The notes beneath the pieces are model-generated. The model was not told the DNA's origin and did no database searches. It worked only from the letters and a program-made list of their open reading frames with translations. DNA of 18,273 bases from CAZJPS01 sp964548055 (GTDB lineage Bacteria; Patescibacteriota; Gracilibacteria; Peribacterales; Peribacteraceae), in contig CAZJPS010000020.1 of assembly GCA_964548055.1 (NCBI GenBank), forward strand, positions 1 through 18,273. The letters are read 5' to 3'. A program made the position numbers and the translations under genes. This document shows positions 6,366-13,793 of this stretch, piece by piece. The first letter of the stretch is position 1. Every line of letters begins with the position of its first letter.

Positions 6366-6860
6366 TTACTGTATTCTCTCGAAGTTTTGGAATGTGAACG
6401 CGTATTGATGTTTGTCATCTGCCGGATGTTTCTCAAACCATGTCATCTTCCATTCGCTGGGAAGGAGCTCTGGAAAAAATGCATCCCCATCCACGTGTGC
6501 ATGCACTCTCGTCATATACACACGTTCCGCCATGGGAAGCGCTTCTTTAAAGATCTCTCCTCCTCCAAAAATGAACACTTCTTCCGGACGTTCGTGGGCC
6601 GCACGCTTCAGTGCTTCTTGCAGAGAAGATACTTTTTCACATCCCAAAAACTTCAGCTCTTTCTGCCTCGTAATCACGATATTCAATCTTCCAGGAAGCG
6701 CGCGTCCAATAGATTCATGCGTTTTACGTCCCATAATAATAGGCTTCCCCAGCGTAAGATCTTTCATGCGCTTAAAATCATCCGGCAAATGCCACGGCAG
6801 TGTATTTCCAGTCCCAATCACGTTGTTCTCCGAGGCAGCGACAATGAGGGAAATAATCAT
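6366..6860 (-). CDS. folA: Dihydrofolate reductase
   Basis: 164 residues from the ATG at 6860. An upstream ATG at 6911 adds 17 residues that are translated repeat units, so it is rejected. DHFR reduces dihydrofolate with NADPH and recycles the dihydrofolate made by ThyA. Motifs are ISLIVAASENNVIG, LPWHLPDDFKRMK (Trp23; Asp28 equals the catalytic Asp27 of E. coli), GRKTHESIGRALPGR (NADPH and folate binding), FIFGGGEIFKEAL (glycine-rich NADPH loop) and AHVDGDAFFPEL. Nothing essential is missing. It lies downstream of thyA on the same strand, separated by a 171-bp spacer with an inverted pair of 7-nt arrays, and seems to have its own promoter. Confidence 0.96.
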   Translation of the reverse strand: MIISLIVAASENNVIGTGNTLPWHLPDDFKRMKDLTLGKPIIMGRKTHESIGRALPGRLNIVITRQKELKFLGCEKVSSLQEALKRAAHERPEEVFIFGGGEIFKEALPMAERVYMTRVHAHVDGDAFFPELLPSEWKMTWFEKHPADDKHQYAFTFQNFERIQ

Positions 6861-6866
6861 ACGGTT

Positions 6867-6894
6867 ATAGTACGGGCAAAATCCCAATGACCAA
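6867..6894 (-). promoter_or_regulatory. Putative folA promoter, -35 box inside the 7-nt array
   Basis: On the minus strand: TTGGTC (6889-6894), 16 bp, TACTAT (6867-6872), 6 nt, ATG at 6860. The -35 hexamer again belongs to the TTGGGAT-type array, as at folE. No Shine-Dalgarno. Confidence 0.45.
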
Positions 6895-7003
6895 ATCCCA
6901 AATCCCAACAAATGGATTTTTACATCGGGACTTTTGATTTACATTGTTCTTTCTTTCGTAAGGTCCAAAATCAGAATGACCCCACTGTTGGGATTTGGGA
7001 TTT
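6881..7003. repeat. Inverted pair of TTGGGAT-type arrays between thyA and folA
   Basis: The 18 bases at 6893-6910 (two ATCCCAA-type units) are the exact reverse complement of 6986-7003; the intervening loop is 75 nt. A further array unit lies at 6881-6887. On a thyA-folA read-through transcript this would form an 18-bp stem. Confidence 0.8.
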
Positions 7004-7031
7004 ACTCAAATTCTAGAGAAACGTCATCATT

Positions 7032-7846
7032 TTACACAGCTATAGGAGCTTTGATCGACGGATGTGGATCATAATTCAGCANNNNNNNNNNACATTGGGA
7101 TTGAGCCTCAGGGTAGGAAGCGGCCGTACATCACGAGAGAGCTGTTCTTTTGTTTGATCTAAGTGATTGAGATACAAATGTGCATCACCAAGGGTATGCA
7201 CAAAATCACCAACCTGAAGATCACACACCTGCGCAATCATATGGGTCAGGAGCGAATACGAGGCAATATTGAAAGGAACGCCTAAAAAGATATCGGCACT
7301 GCGCTGATACAGCTGGCAGCTGAGTGTTTTATCGGCAACGTAAAACTGAAAGAGGGTGTGGCAAGGAGGAAGAGCCACTTCGTCTGCCTCTTTAGGATTC
7401 CATCCCGTCACAATATGGCGACGGCTATTGGGATTCTTTTTAATGCCTTCCACCAAACGTTTAATTTGATCTACTCCATCCATTTCATACGTTCCATCTG
7501 GCTTTTTCGTGGCACCAAAATTCCGCCACTGATGCCCATACACAGGACCCAAATCCCCTTCTTTTCTTCCAAATTTTGCTGTTTGCTCTGCCGTGGCCCA
7601 TTCATCCCAAATTGTGACCTTCTGCTCATGCAAATACCCCAGCTTTGTATCACCTTTTAAAAACCACAGTAGTTCATGAAAAATTGAACGCGTGTGGAGC
7701 TTTTTTGTTGTGAGCAGTGGAAACCCTTCCTGCAAATTAAACCGCATCTGATACCCAAACACACTCAGCGTCCCGGTGCCGGTGCGATCATCTTTTTTCT
7801 TGCCGTTTTTAAGAACAAATTCAAGGAGATCTTTGTACTGTTTCAT
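7032..7846 (-). CDS. thyA: Thymidylate synthase (interrupted by an assembly gap)
   Basis: ThyA methylates dUMP to dTMP using methylene-tetrahydrofolate and releases dihydrofolate for DHFR. The start is the ATG at 7846 (MKQYKDLLEFVLKNG, colinear with E. coli MKQY); a GTG at 7861 is less likely. Motifs are DDRTGTGTLSVFG, LPPCHTLFQFYV with catalytic Cys162, QRSADIFLGVPFNIASY and HTLGDAHLYLNH. The frame appears to end in the ten Ns at 7082-7091, but beyond them the minus strand encodes NYDPHPSIKAPIAV and a stop at 7032-7034, the canonical ThyA C-terminus. The two parts are out of frame across the 10 Ns, so the gap length is a placeholder; about 13-14 residues (roughly 40 bp) are probably missing. 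I read the gene as intact in the organism. Confidence 0.93.
7082..7091. other. Assembly gap (10 N) inside thyA
   Basis: Ten Ns, almost certainly a fixed-size scaffold placeholder. The flanking thyA segments are in different frames over this length and lack the conserved segment that lies between LNPN and NYDPHP in the family. Confidence 0.95.
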
Positions 7847-7852
7847 ACGAGT

Positions 7853-7858
7853 ACTATA
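7853..7858 (-). promoter_or_regulatory. Putative thyA -10 box
   Basis: TATAGT on the minus strand, 6 nt before the ATG at 7846. I see no good -35 box. Spacing suggests a leaderless or nearly leaderless transcript. Confidence 0.45.
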
Positions 7859-7875
7859 CACAATTTCTATTCCTT

Positions 7876-7898
7876 AAAGCGGCATTTCTGGCCGCTCT
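7876..7898 (-). terminator. Possible terminator hairpin at the end of the DUF4015 gene
   Basis: On the minus strand AGAGCGGC pairs with GCCGCTTT (one G-T pair) around a 7-nt loop, overlapping the stop codon. The T tract after it is only three bases, so it is weak as an intrinsic terminator. It lies just upstream of the thyA -10 box. Confidence 0.4.
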
Positions 7899-9105
7899 AT
7901 TTACATCTCTCCGGAGGTTCCGGCATATTTTTCATTGCTACCAATACTGGGCCATAATTATTGTTGGCGTTCCACACCTGATACCCACAGGCACCCGAGT
8001 CATACACGGCATCAATTTCATCGCGCACATCTTGAGCATCCACATAATATCCCTGTATCCATGGCCGCAATTTTGCAGCATGCTCTGGGCCTAAGAAATC
8101 CGCGTACCCCTTGAGCGTACGCCACACGAGATAATAGGGACGGCTGCGCGGATGTTTACCCGGAATGTAGTACGCATTCTCTGCAAATGTCTGCTGATAA
8201 GCCATGGGAGAAATAATATCCACGTAGGGAGCAAATCGCTTCACATCCTGGCCAAGGGTTTCTACATTCACATCGTAATTCCAGCCAAGAATAGCGTAGG
8301 TGGAAATACCCAATTTTGTTCCATGGCCGCATTCATCGATTTTTCGGCGCACCATTTGAACGAAGGTTTCTACTCTGTCAGCCTTCTCCTTTCCGTTATA
8401 CACACGCAAATCCCCTACGTAGGCTGTAGACATACGAATGTAATCTAAATTAATTTCATCCACTCCCGAAGCTGCTAAATCGCAGATGATCTGGCCGTTG
8501 TATTCGTGAACGGTCGCATTGGCAGGATCTACCCACCCTGGACTGAGAGATTTACCATTATTTGGATCTTTGAGCACAGTGTCGGGCCTTCTCCCACTCA
8601 GGCCATCATCTTTTATAGAGATATAGCGAGCGATTGTATACATCCCTCGCTTGTGCGCTTCCTCCAAAATTTTTGGCAAATCATATGCTGGACGGACAAG
8701 GCCAAGCTCTTGTGCAAGTGGAGATTGGCTATCGAAATACACAAAGGATCCTTTCGCATCAAATACGAACGCGTTCGCTTTTGCATCTACCAGCGCATCT
8801 AAGCGTTCGTTGAATGCGCTTTTTCCAGTGCTCGAGCCCGTATAGTACGTACCGCGTGCAGACGTTGGTTTAATGGTGGGAGCAGATACTTGGCCCAAAT
8901 AAAAAGTTTCCCCACTCAAACTTTTAGCCTTCTCGCGAGCTGCTTCTCTGCGTTGAATCCGCTTTTGCTGGTTCGTGATCTCCGTAGCATGCATCACCAT
9001 TGCAGACGCATACGAAACCGGAAACGCCGTTTTAGACATTTCATAAGCCACTGCCAGCGCTAGGATCGCAGACATGATGCGTACTGTACCAGGAAAGGTC
9101 TGCAT
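7897..9105 (-). CDS. Membrane-anchored DUF4015 (putative glycosyl hydrolase) protein
   Basis: 402 residues. One hydrophobic segment near the N-terminus (about 7-23) with a basic residue before it looks like a signal anchor, followed by a charged linker (about 44-65), so the domain should sit outside the membrane. From about residue 85 on it resembles the DUF4015 putative glycosyl hydrolase family, a TIM-barrel group related to alpha-amylase-like folds. Landmarks are TYYTGSSTGK, LDALVDAKANAFVFDAKGSFVYFD, GMYTIARYI, GVDEINLDYIRM (acidic strand end where catalytic carboxylates are expected), LGISTYAILGW, YVDIISPMAYQQTF and RPWIQGYY. The substrate is unknown; cell-wall or surface glycan remodelling is an inference. 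It is 99 bp downstream of the TrmB-like regulator on the same strand and could share its transcript. Confidence 0.82.
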   Translation of the reverse strand: MQTFPGTVRIMSAILALAVAYEMSKTAFPVSYASAMVMHATEITNQQKRIQRREAAREKAKSLSGETFYLGQVSAPTIKPTSARGTYYTGSSTGKSAFNERLDALVDAKANAFVFDAKGSFVYFDSQSPLAQELGLVRPAYDLPKILEEAHKRGMYTIARYISIKDDGLSGRRPDTVLKDPNNGKSLSPGWVDPANATVHEYNGQIICDLAASGVDEINLDYIRMSTAYVGDLRVYNGKEKADRVETFVQMVRRKIDECGHGTKLGISTYAILGWNYDVNVETLGQDVKRFAPYVDIISPMAYQQTFAENAYYIPGKHPRSRPYYLVWRTLKGYADFLGPEHAAKLRPWIQGYYVDAQDVRDEIDAVYDSGACGYQVWNANNNYGPVLVAMKNMPEPPERCK

Positions 9106-9204
9106 ACAATTTCTTTTCTCATGAAATCTATTGACGCCATTGATCGATCATTGGACGTGAGGTCTTCGTCTCTTAAATTTTTTATTCAGAAATATTTCTT
9201 TTTT

Positions 9205-9963
9205 TTATTTACTTCCTGCATACCGCCATGCCATTTCAAAAATTTGCCGCTGTGTTTCCGCAACTTCTCTGCTTTCAATAATCACTCCAAACATATCTGA
9301 TCCGCCTCGCAATCCTGAATCAAAGGAACAAATGGCCACTTTATGGCCGTATATATTGATTTCATTTTGAAAATCAAAATCTTTTGCAGGTACCAAACGA
9401 ATTTCTCTCAGCATCTGCTTATCTTGCCCATGCACGCGTTTCCCCGTTGCATCCGACGGAGCAATTCCTCGTAAATAAATTCCGCGCTTTACGCGCTCGG
9501 CAACATATTCTTCATCATACGCAGGCCAAAATTCGCGAACAACCGCCGAATTTGCAAAGTTCAATATTTCTTCCTGCGAGGTGAGTGTGTCTTCGTACAC
9601 GCGTCTCACTCCTTCCCAGCCTTCAAAAAACCGCACGTGAGGCTTACGATAATGGGCCCCCTGAAGCGACCGCAGTTCAGAAAGAGCACCATGAAACGAA
9701 TCAGCATTTTTACGTGCCTCTATCGCAATATATTCAGGAGCTACCGGTGCATACCACTTCGCTCGGACTTTTTTTACCATAGTGAACCTCCCTGCGTGAA
9801 CCATCGCTTCTAATAAATTATACGATGTGATGCGGTTGAGCCCTGTTGCTTTGGCATAGTCCGATGCGGGAGCAGATCCCAGTTGTAAGCCTGTGATATA
9901 CAGCTGCGCCTCCGCTTCCTGGAAGCCAATCGATTGCAAGACGTGTTCAAGGTTTTTGACCAT
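9205..9963 (-). CDS. TrmB-family transcriptional regulator
   Basis: 252 residues from the ATG at 9963. A TTG at 9981 adds six residues, but it lies upstream of the predicted transcription start, so I prefer the ATG. The N-terminal ~75 residues form a winged helix-turn-helix of the TrmB type: LEHVLQSIGFQEAEAQLYITGLQLGSAPASDYAKATGLNRITSYNLLEAMVHAG, with the recognition helix in NRITSYNLLEAM. The remaining ~175 residues form a C-terminal domain with VRFFEGWEGVRRVYEDTL and NEINIYGHKVAICSF, the layout often seen in bacterial TrmB-like regulators, where it is taken as a sensor or oligomerisation domain. TrmB proteins usually respond to sugars. Here the gene is divergent from glnA, across a shared promoter region, so nitrogen control is a reasonable but untested alternative. 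Confidence 0.82.
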   Translation of the reverse strand: MVKNLEHVLQSIGFQEAEAQLYITGLQLGSAPASDYAKATGLNRITSYNLLEAMVHAGRFTMVKKVRAKWYAPVAPEYIAIEARKNADSFHGALSELRSLQGAHYRKPHVRFFEGWEGVRRVYEDTLTSQEEILNFANSAVVREFWPAYDEEYVAERVKRGIYLRGIAPSDATGKRVHGQDKQMLREIRLVPAKDFDFQNEINIYGHKVAICSFDSGLRGGSDMFGVIIESREVAETQRQIFEMAWRYAGSK

Positions 9964-9972
9964 AGCGTTCCT

Positions 9973-10001
9973 ATTCTGCAATATGTAATTTTTTCTGACA
10001 A
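9973..10001 (-). promoter_or_regulatory. Putative promoter of the TrmB-like gene
   Basis: On the minus strand: TTGTCA (9996-10001), exactly 17 bp, CAGAAT (9973-9978), 9 nt, ATG at 9963. The -35 box matches the sigma70 consensus at five of six bases. It is divergent from the glnA promoter about 85 bp away. Confidence 0.55.
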
Positions 10002-10085
10002 CTCTTTCTCTTCAGTCCAGAATGCACAGAACTGTGCACTCCGTATTGTAGCTTCACAAAGAGGAAAAACTCGTCATCAGTTCTG

Positions 10086-10113
10086 TTGTTCAAAAGAAGA
10101 ACGGACTCATAAT
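10086..10113 (+). promoter_or_regulatory. Putative glnA promoter
   Basis: TTGTTC (10086-10091), 16 bp, CATAAT (10108-10113). Transcription would begin near 10120, leaving a ~40-nt leader before the ATG at 10160, and placing the GTG at 10115 upstream of the transcript. Confidence 0.5.
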
Positions 10114-10159
10114 TGTGTACAAAAAAGGGCTAGCAAACTTTCCACTACACAAGGTACAG

Positions 10160-11677
10160 ATGCCGCGTACTTATTTTCCCCGCCCCCACATGAACCCCGC
10201 ACTCATGTCCGAGCAATCCATCATGCCGATGTCGGTTGCTCATTTAGGTCCTGATATCGATTTTACTCCAAAGATGCAGACGGCAGCTGATGTGATGAAT
10301 TTTGCAAAAAAACACGGCGCCACCATGTTCGATCTGCAATTTGTGGATGTTCCAGGAACCATGCAGCACACCAGCAAGCCTGTGCACGAAATGGAAGATG
10401 TACTGGAAGGTGGAGCCGGATTTGACGGTAGCTCCATTCGCGGATTCAAACAGATTGAGGAATCGGACATGCTCCTTATCCCAGATCCTCGTACAGCCAT
10501 CCTGGATTCATTTAAGAGTGAAGCAACAATATCTGTGCTCTGTGATGTGAAAGATCCGATGAGCGGAGAATTTTTTGAGAGCAGCCCTCGCACCATTGCC
10601 CACAAAGCAGTAGATGTACTGAAGCGCAGCGGCATTGCCGACAGTGCATACTTTGGCCCAGAAGCTGAATTTTTCATTTTTGATTCCGTGCGCTACGAAC
10701 AAAAAGCCAACTCTGCTATGTACGAAGTAGATTCCATCGAAGCTATTTGGAACACGGCCAAAGCAGGAAACCTGGGCTACCAGATACGCCACAAAGAAGG
10801 CTACTTCCCCTGCTCCCCTATGGATACGCAGCAGGACTTGCGTGCAGAAATGGTGCGCGAAATGGAGAGAGCCGGTATCAAAATTGAAACCTTCCACCAC
10901 GAAGTAGCTACGGCCGGACAAGCGGAGATCGATATGGAAAGAGATGAACTGCTCCCCATGGCCGATAAATTGATGCGATACAAGTATGTGATCCGTAACG
11001 TTGCGTCGCGTTATGGAAAGACGGTGACCTTCATGCCAAAGCCACTGTATGGAGACAACGGAAGTGGTATGCACGTGCACCAGAGTCTGTGGAAAAATGG
11101 ATCTCCACTGTTTGCTGGAGACAAGTACGCAGGACTCAGCCCGATGGCACTTCAGTACATCGCGGGGCTTTTGAAACACGCTGCCGCTCTCTGCGCTCTC
11201 TGCAATCCAACAACAAATAGTTACAAGCGCCTCGTTCCAGGATTTGAAGCACCGGTGAACTTGATCTACTCCGCACGCAACCGCTCCGCTGCTATCCGCA
11301 TTCCCATGTATTCCAATAATCCCAAAGCCAAGCGCGTGGAATTCCGTATGCCAGATGCCAGCTGCAACCCCTATCTGGCCATGTCCGCTCTTCTTCTTGC
11401 AGGACTTGATGGCATTGAAAAGAAAATGGAGCCAGGTGAGCACACCGATGGCAACTTGTATCAAATGACTGCCGAGAAGCTTGCGAAGATCCAGCACGCT
11501 CCCATCAGCCTCAGCTACGCGCTGGACGCTTTGGAAGCAGATCACGCTTTCCTTACAGACAAAGGAGTCTTCACAGAAGAATTCATCGGCGCATTCATTG
11601 AACAGAAGCGAGCAGAAGTAGCCGAAGAAAACATGAAACCCACGCCCAACGAATTCTTCAAATACTTCGATGTGTGA
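10160..11677 (+). CDS. glnA: Glutamine synthetase, type I
   Basis: 505 residues from the ATG at 10160, which has AAGG (10151-10154) 5 nt before it, one of the few Shine-Dalgarno-like sites in the window. The GTG at 10115 and ATGs at 10190 and 10205 are alternatives. GlnA makes glutamine from glutamate, ammonia and ATP. Signatures are FDGSSIRGFKQIEESDM (substrate domain), FGPEAEFFIFD, a GQAEIDMERDELL stretch, KPLYGDNGSGMHVHQSLW (ATP-binding signature), LVPGFEAPVNLIYSARNRSAAIRIP and EFRMPDASCNPYLAMSALLLAG. NLYQMT near residue 434 is where the adenylylated Tyr of GSI-beta enzymes lies; Tyr434 is present but the following DLP is QMT. The first ~35-40 residues before the FAKKHG region are longer than usual and Pro/Met-rich. 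An ammonium transporter gene follows after a terminator. Confidence 0.96.
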   Translation: MPRTYFPRPHMNPALMSEQSIMPMSVAHLGPDIDFTPKMQTAADVMNFAKKHGATMFDLQFVDVPGTMQHTSKPVHEMEDVLEGGAGFDGSSIRGFKQIEESDMLLIPDPRTAILDSFKSEATISVLCDVKDPMSGEFFESSPRTIAHKAVDVLKRSGIADSAYFGPEAEFFIFDSVRYEQKANSAMYEVDSIEAIWNTAKAGNLGYQIRHKEGYFPCSPMDTQQDLRAEMVREMERAGIKIETFHHEVATAGQAEIDMERDELLPMADKLMRYKYVIRNVASRYGKTVTFMPKPLYGDNGSGMHVHQSLWKNGSPLFAGDKYAGLSPMALQYIAGLLKHAAALCALCNPTTNSYKRLVPGFEAPVNLIYSARNRSAAIRIPMYSNNPKAKRVEFRMPDASCNPYLAMSALLLAGLDGIEKKMEPGEHTDGNLYQMTAEKLAKIQHAPISLSYALDALEADHAFLTDKGVFTEEFIGAFIEQKRAEVAEENMKPTPNEFFKYFDV

Positions 11678-11690
11678 TCCACTAAAAAGA

Positions 11691-11717
11691 AGGGCGGGAC
11701 CACTCCTGCCCTTTTTT
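11691..11717 (+). terminator. Intrinsic terminator of glnA
   Basis: AGGGCGGGA (11691-11699) pairs with TCCTGCCCT (11704-11712) with one G-T pair, loop CCAC, followed by a run of six T ending at 11717. It begins 13 bp after the glnA stop. Confidence 0.88.
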
Positions 11718-11751
11718 AAAACTCTTCCTTCTCCGAGCCCAATCCCGCCTG

Positions 11752-11781
11752 CCCACCGTAGCTCCGCAGAGCGAAGGTGGG
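11752..11781. repeat. CCCACC/GGTGGG hairpin, REP-like
   Basis: CCCACCGTAGCTC faces GAGCGAAGGTGGG around loop CGCA, with 11 of 13 pairs formed. There is no T tract, so it is not an intrinsic terminator. Its GTAGCTC...GAGCGAA core resembles a short palindromic repeat that I recall as common in environmental bacterial genomes. It lies between the glnA terminator and amt, 34 bp before the amt start. Confidence 0.6.
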
Positions 11782-11815
11782 AGCCCGAACTATCTAGCTC
11801 TTCCCCCAAATTCCC

Positions 11816-13021
11816 ATGATCAATTCCGGAGACACCGCGTTTGTGCTGATATCCACCGCCTTCGTAGCCCTCATGACTCCAGGCCTCGCATTCTTCTACG
11901 GAGGACTTGTGAAACGTAAAAATGTGTTAACGATTATGATGCAGAGTTTCATCTCGATGGGTCTTGTAACAGTCCTGTGGGCCGCGTTCACCTTCTCGCT
12001 CGCCTTCGGTACGGATATGGGCGGATTTATTGGAGGACTGGATCACATTTTCCTCCGGGGAGTTGGATTAGATCCTTCATCCACGTACGGGCCCAACATC
12101 CCATTCCTGGCTTTCTTCGCATTCCAGATGATGTTCGCCATCATTACTCCTGCACTTATCACGGGAGCTTTTACAGAACGTATGAACTTTAAGAGTTATT
12201 TAGTATTCCTCGTTCTCTGGAGCATCTTTATTTACGCACCACTCGCCCACTGGGTATGGGGAGGTGGCTTTATCGCCATGCTTGGCGCGATCGACTTTGC
12301 AGGAGGCACCGTGGTGCACATCAGCGCTGGCATGGGAGCATTGGCATCAGTCTTTGTACTAGGGAAGCGACCGAACACTGCGCATCTTCCACACAATATC
12401 ACCTACGTCGCACTTGGAACGGGCCTTCTGTGGTTTGGTTGGTACGGATTTAATGCAGGAAGTGCCCTAGGTGCAACTGCTCAAGCTGCAGCCGCATTTG
12501 TAAACACCGATCTCGCTGCTTCTATGGCCATGATCACATGGCTCGCACTTTCGTGGGTGATTGATAAACGTCCTAGCATGGTAGGAGCCCTCACAGGTGT
12601 GCTGGCTGGACTTGTAGCCATCACTCCTGCCGCAGGATATGTGGAACCATGGGCAGCATTGGTCATTGGAATCATCGCATCCTTCGCTTGTTTCTTTGCT
12701 GTGAAATTCCGTATGCGTATGGGTTGGGACGATGCACTAGATGTGTGGGGCTGCCATGGTGTTGGAGGCATTGTGGGATCGATTCTCACGGGTGTGTTTG
12801 CCATGAAAAGTATGGGTGGATTTTCTGGATTGATCGAAGGAAATACCGATCAGTTCCTGGCAAACTTGTACGCCACTCTGATTGCCATGATCTTCGCTTT
12901 TGTGATGACCTATATCCTCCTCGTGATACTCAAAGCCGTGATGAAAGTAAGTGTGGAACCAACGGAAGAAGAGGAAGGATTGGATAGGGCATTGCACGGG
13001 GAAGAGGCTTATGATTTTTAA
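11816..13021 (+). CDS. amtB: Ammonium transporter (Amt family)
   Basis: 401 residues with eleven predicted TM helices, the usual Amt topology. Amt proteins are trimeric inner-membrane channels that recruit ammonium and conduct it to the cytoplasm, feeding GlnA. There is no cleavable signal peptide as in E. coli AmtB; the protein starts directly at TM1 (DTAFVLISTAFVALMTPGLAFFYGGLV). DFAGGTVVHISAG gives Asp160 and pore His168, and WGCHGVGGIVGSILTG gives the second pore His at 314, so the twin-His pore is complete. FAFQMMFAIITPALITGAFTERM is the family signature. The cytoplasmic tail is short and acidic (EPTEEEEGL). No glnK/glnB is beside it, unlike the usual glnK-amtB pairing. It starts 138 bp after glnA, beyond a strong terminator, so it must rely on read-through or its own promoter (a TATCTA lies near 11791). 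Confidence 0.96.
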   Translation: MINSGDTAFVLISTAFVALMTPGLAFFYGGLVKRKNVLTIMMQSFISMGLVTVLWAAFTFSLAFGTDMGGFIGGLDHIFLRGVGLDPSSTYGPNIPFLAFFAFQMMFAIITPALITGAFTERMNFKSYLVFLVLWSIFIYAPLAHWVWGGGFIAMLGAIDFAGGTVVHISAGMGALASVFVLGKRPNTAHLPHNITYVALGTGLLWFGWYGFNAGSALGATAQAAAAFVNTDLAASMAMITWLALSWVIDKRPSMVGALTGVLAGLVAITPAAGYVEPWAALVIGIIASFACFFAVKFRMRMGWDDALDVWGCHGVGGIVGSILTGVFAMKSMGGFSGLIEGNTDQFLANLYATLIAMIFAFVMTYILLVILKAVMKVSVEPTEEEEGLDRALHGEEAYDF

Positions 13022-13028
13022 ATACGAC

Positions 13029-13065
13029 AACTACAGCCAGGATCCCGATCTCTGGCTGTAGTTTT
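13029..13065 (+). terminator. Intrinsic terminator of amt
   Basis: AACTACAGCCAG (13029-13040) pairs perfectly with CTGGCTGTAGTT (13052-13063), an 11-nt loop, then further T residues. The T tract is short (four). Located 7 bp after the stop, between convergent genes; on the minus strand there is no T tract, so it mainly serves the plus-strand gene. Confidence 0.8.
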
Positions 13066-13083
13066 GTAGTGTCAAAAGATCTC

Positions 13084-13767
13084 TTATTTTCTCTTCATAA
13101 TAATATCTTCAAGTGCTTTGATTCTGGCTTCTAACTGATTAATACGCTCCGTAAGCGGATCTACATACGGAACAACAGGCGAATACATTTCTGATATTGG
13201 TGGTGCAGAAGAAGCATACGTACTACTTGCCCGTGCCTTTGTAGCCCACTGCACATCTCCGCTCGTATCCATCAAAGCCACGGCATCAATTTCATTCCAG
13301 CCTGCTACATCTTTTGAATGGAGATACACTTTAATTTTTCGTGTTCTAAAGCTCACATTCACAGGAATTTTTGCGATGCCCATTTGTGCTGTGCGAAGGA
13401 TTGGATCTGTTCCTGTCCACACGTCCACTTCTTTCGTTCCATCAAACGCAGTAACTCGATACACGGCTCCTGGATTGAATGTTTCGTAAATGTGTACCTC
13501 TTTAGGAACAACAGACTTTTTATATGTCAGCAGTAACCACTCATCTTGGCCATCTTCTGTGAGTGATGCCCATGCAGTCACCATGTCACCGGCCATGAAT
13601 GTATCTGGCTTTCCTAGAACTTGTTGCGTTCCCCATGCATTTTGCATTGTAACATCCATTACAGGAGCTAGAATTTCAGATTGTATAACAGGAAAGGTAC
13701 GTGCAATTGCAACAGAAGGCAGCACACCTGCTGTTGCTATAGTAAGAAGAAGATACTTGGTATTCAT
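13084..13767 (-). CDS. Secreted protein with galactose-binding-like domain and C-terminal coiled coil
   Basis: 227 residues. A Sec signal peptide is clear: Lys4, hydrophobic 5-20, and a likely cleavage after AIA (Ala22). The region about 43-168 reads as a beta-sandwich of the galactose-binding/discoidin type: AWGTQQVLGKPD, DEWLLLTYKKSVVPKEVHIYE, FNPGAVYRVTAFDG, VWTG, FRTRKIKVYLHS and GWNEIDAVALMD. The WNEIDAV ending and ETxNPGAV motif are, as I recall, typical of secreted proteins with this fold. After a Ser/Pro-rich linker (about 180-200) the last ~22 residues, LTERINQLEARIKALEDIIM, form a leucine-heptad coiled coil, so the protein may be a dimer or trimer, or be tethered through it. The ligand is unknown. 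It is convergent with amt and divergent from the zinc-ribbon gene. Confidence 0.78.
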   Translation of the reverse strand: MNTKYLLLTIATAGVLPSVAIARTFPVIQSEILAPVMDVTMQNAWGTQQVLGKPDTFMAGDMVTAWASLTEDGQDEWLLLTYKKSVVPKEVHIYETFNPGAVYRVTAFDGTKEVDVWTGTDPILRTAQMGIAKIPVNVSFRTRKIKVYLHSKDVAGWNEIDAVALMDTSGDVQWATKARASSTYASSAPPISEMYSPVVPYVDPLTERINQLEARIKALEDIIMKRK

Positions 13768-13793
13768 AGCGAAAGGGTAAGTGGTAGACTTTT

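Noticed and set aside
6861..6911. N-terminal extension of DHFR from the ATG at 6911
   Set aside because: Also translated repeat units (a G-F-G-I-W-like sequence matching the false folE extension); DHFR homology begins at the ATG at 6860.
7032..7110. thyA as a pseudogene truncated at its 3' end
   Set aside because: The correct C-terminus is present after the N-gap; the break is an assembly placeholder.
11752..11781. The CCCACC/GGTGGG hairpin as a riboswitch or leader of amt
   Set aside because: Only one simple stem, no conserved aptamer-like sequence and no alternative terminator pairing; it reads as a short palindromic repeat.
10508..11809. A 433-codon open frame on the minus strand across glnA
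   Set aside because: It is the antisense shadow of glnA, whose plus-strand frame has all the GS signatures; the minus-strand product has no recognisable motif and odd Cys/His-rich composition.
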